The notes under the pieces are model-generated. The model was given only the letters and a program-made list of their open reading frames with translations. It was not told the origin of the DNA and made no database searches. 64,000 nt of DNA, from positions 1 to 64,000 of the forward strand of contig DKAJ01000002.1 of assembly GCA_002448815.1 (NCBI GenBank), given 5' to 3'. Source of the DNA: Micavibrio sp. UBA6929. Its GTDB lineage: Bacteria > Pseudomonadota > Alphaproteobacteria > Micavibrionales > Micavibrionaceae. Positions 63,740 through 64,000 of this stretch are shown here, in pieces. Positions within the stretch are counted from its first letter, which is position 1. Each line of letters opens with the position of its first letter. Position numbers and translations under genes: made by a program.

Positions 63740-64000
63740 ATGCAAGAACGCAAGAAAAGACCCCTGACTGTTTATCTGGCCGCGCCCCGCGGGTTTTGCG
63801 CTGGCGTTGATCGTGCCATTCAGATTGTTGAGCTTGCCTTACAGAAATATGGTGCGCCCGTTTATGTCCGCCACGAGATTGTGCATAATAAATATGTGGT
63901 TGATAATTTGCGCGCCCAGGGCGCTATCTTTGTCGAGGAATTAGACGAAATCCCTGATGATGGGCAGCCCGTTATCTTTTCGGCGCATGGCGTGCCAAAA
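63740..64000 (+). CDS. ispH: 4-hydroxy-3-methylbut-2-enyl diphosphate reductase (5' part)
   Basis: Final enzyme of the MEP isoprenoid route, 4Fe-4S. Only the first 87 residues are in the window; the frame runs off the right edge. [16 protein letters not shown] has the first cluster Cys, then [14 protein letters not shown] and [10 protein letters not shown], all diagnostic. Start at 63740; ribosome site weak (AAAGTAAAG). Confidence 0.96.
   Translation, partial: MQERKKRPLTVYLAAPRGFCAGVDRAIQIVELALQKYGAPVYVRHEIVHNKYVVDNLRAQGAIFVEELDEIPDDGQPVIFSAHGVPK

Overview
This 64 kb window is chromosomal DNA of an alphaproteobacterium of moderate GC content. The evidence is the 5' end of a 16S rRNA gene at the left edge, the rph-rdgB pair beside grpE, a ChpT-type histidine phosphotransferase next to a chemotaxis operon, an RpoH-type (CTTG-N16-CTATAT) dnaK promoter, and many short uncharacterised genes of a deep-branching kind. 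A Micavibrio-like or Rhodospirillales-like lineage is my guess, not proven. There is no phage, transposon, CRISPR array or obvious genomic island. The window is a dense mosaic of short housekeeping operons with small orphan genes between them.

Layout. 1-275: 16S rRNA (minus). 276-1086: non-coding rRNA promoter region with three near-identical tandem promoter units and a fourth consensus promoter further upstream. 1-9 kb: Na/phosphate symporter with PhoU tail, an SLBB polysaccharide export protein, pyruvate phosphate dikinase, a GNAT acetyltransferase and a small exported protein. 9-11.4 kb: polyprenyl diphosphate synthase and a metal-efflux-type permease. 11.4-14.6 kb (minus): a kinase-like orphan, hemW, and a free-standing C-terminal region of a SUV3-like helicase. 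14.7-20.6 kb: dnaJ, dnaK, a HAD phosphatase, grpE and an exported orphan. 20.7-23.5 kb (plus): rph-rdgB-dapB-ygfZ. 23.6-27.4 kb: Gly-rich membrane-type orphan, radC, map, a PIN-like toxin-type fusion, and a CinA/MoaB-type protein. 27.5-30.7 kb: tRNA-Leu(UAA), gap, a possible small RNA, fba, and an exported cyclophilin.

30.8-33.8 kb (minus): iron handling, with two tandem Bfd-type ferredoxins behind a perfect Fur-like palindrome, bacterioferritin, and purB. 33.9-36.1 kb: a divergent MraZ-like protein back to back with rpsD, an orphan, and rpsU. 36.2-38.5 kb: a double-ATPase ABC protein head to head with a ThiE/TenI-like protein. 38.5-44.1 kb: argH and argG on the same strand, separated by orphan genes. 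44.2-50.3 kb: trkH, gltX, trmJ, small orphans, and a long aminopeptidase P. 50.4-52.7 kb: galU and a phosphomanno/phosphoglucomutase. 52.7-59.2 kb: chpT-cheA(REC)-cheW-cheY-cheB-cheR. 59.3-64 kb: purH, ispA, xseB, a GmhA-type SIS protein, a lipoprotein, and the start of ispH, which is cut by the window edge.

How the genes work together. gap, fba and ppdK serve a reversible glycolysis/gluconeogenesis. galU, the hexose-phosphate mutase, gmhA and the SLBB exporter point to envelope polysaccharide synthesis. ispA, ispB and ispH give isoprenoids and the quinone tail. The Bfd/bacterioferritin group handles stored iron. The che operon, with ChpT beside it, suggests a motile cell whose taxis and CtrA-type phosphorelay genes are neighbours. 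The most unusual items are the multi-promoter rRNA control region, the helicase C-terminal region without its motor, the kinase-like orphan in the hemW operon, the DUF433-like/PIN-like fusion, and the aminopeptidase P with an insertion between its metal ligands.
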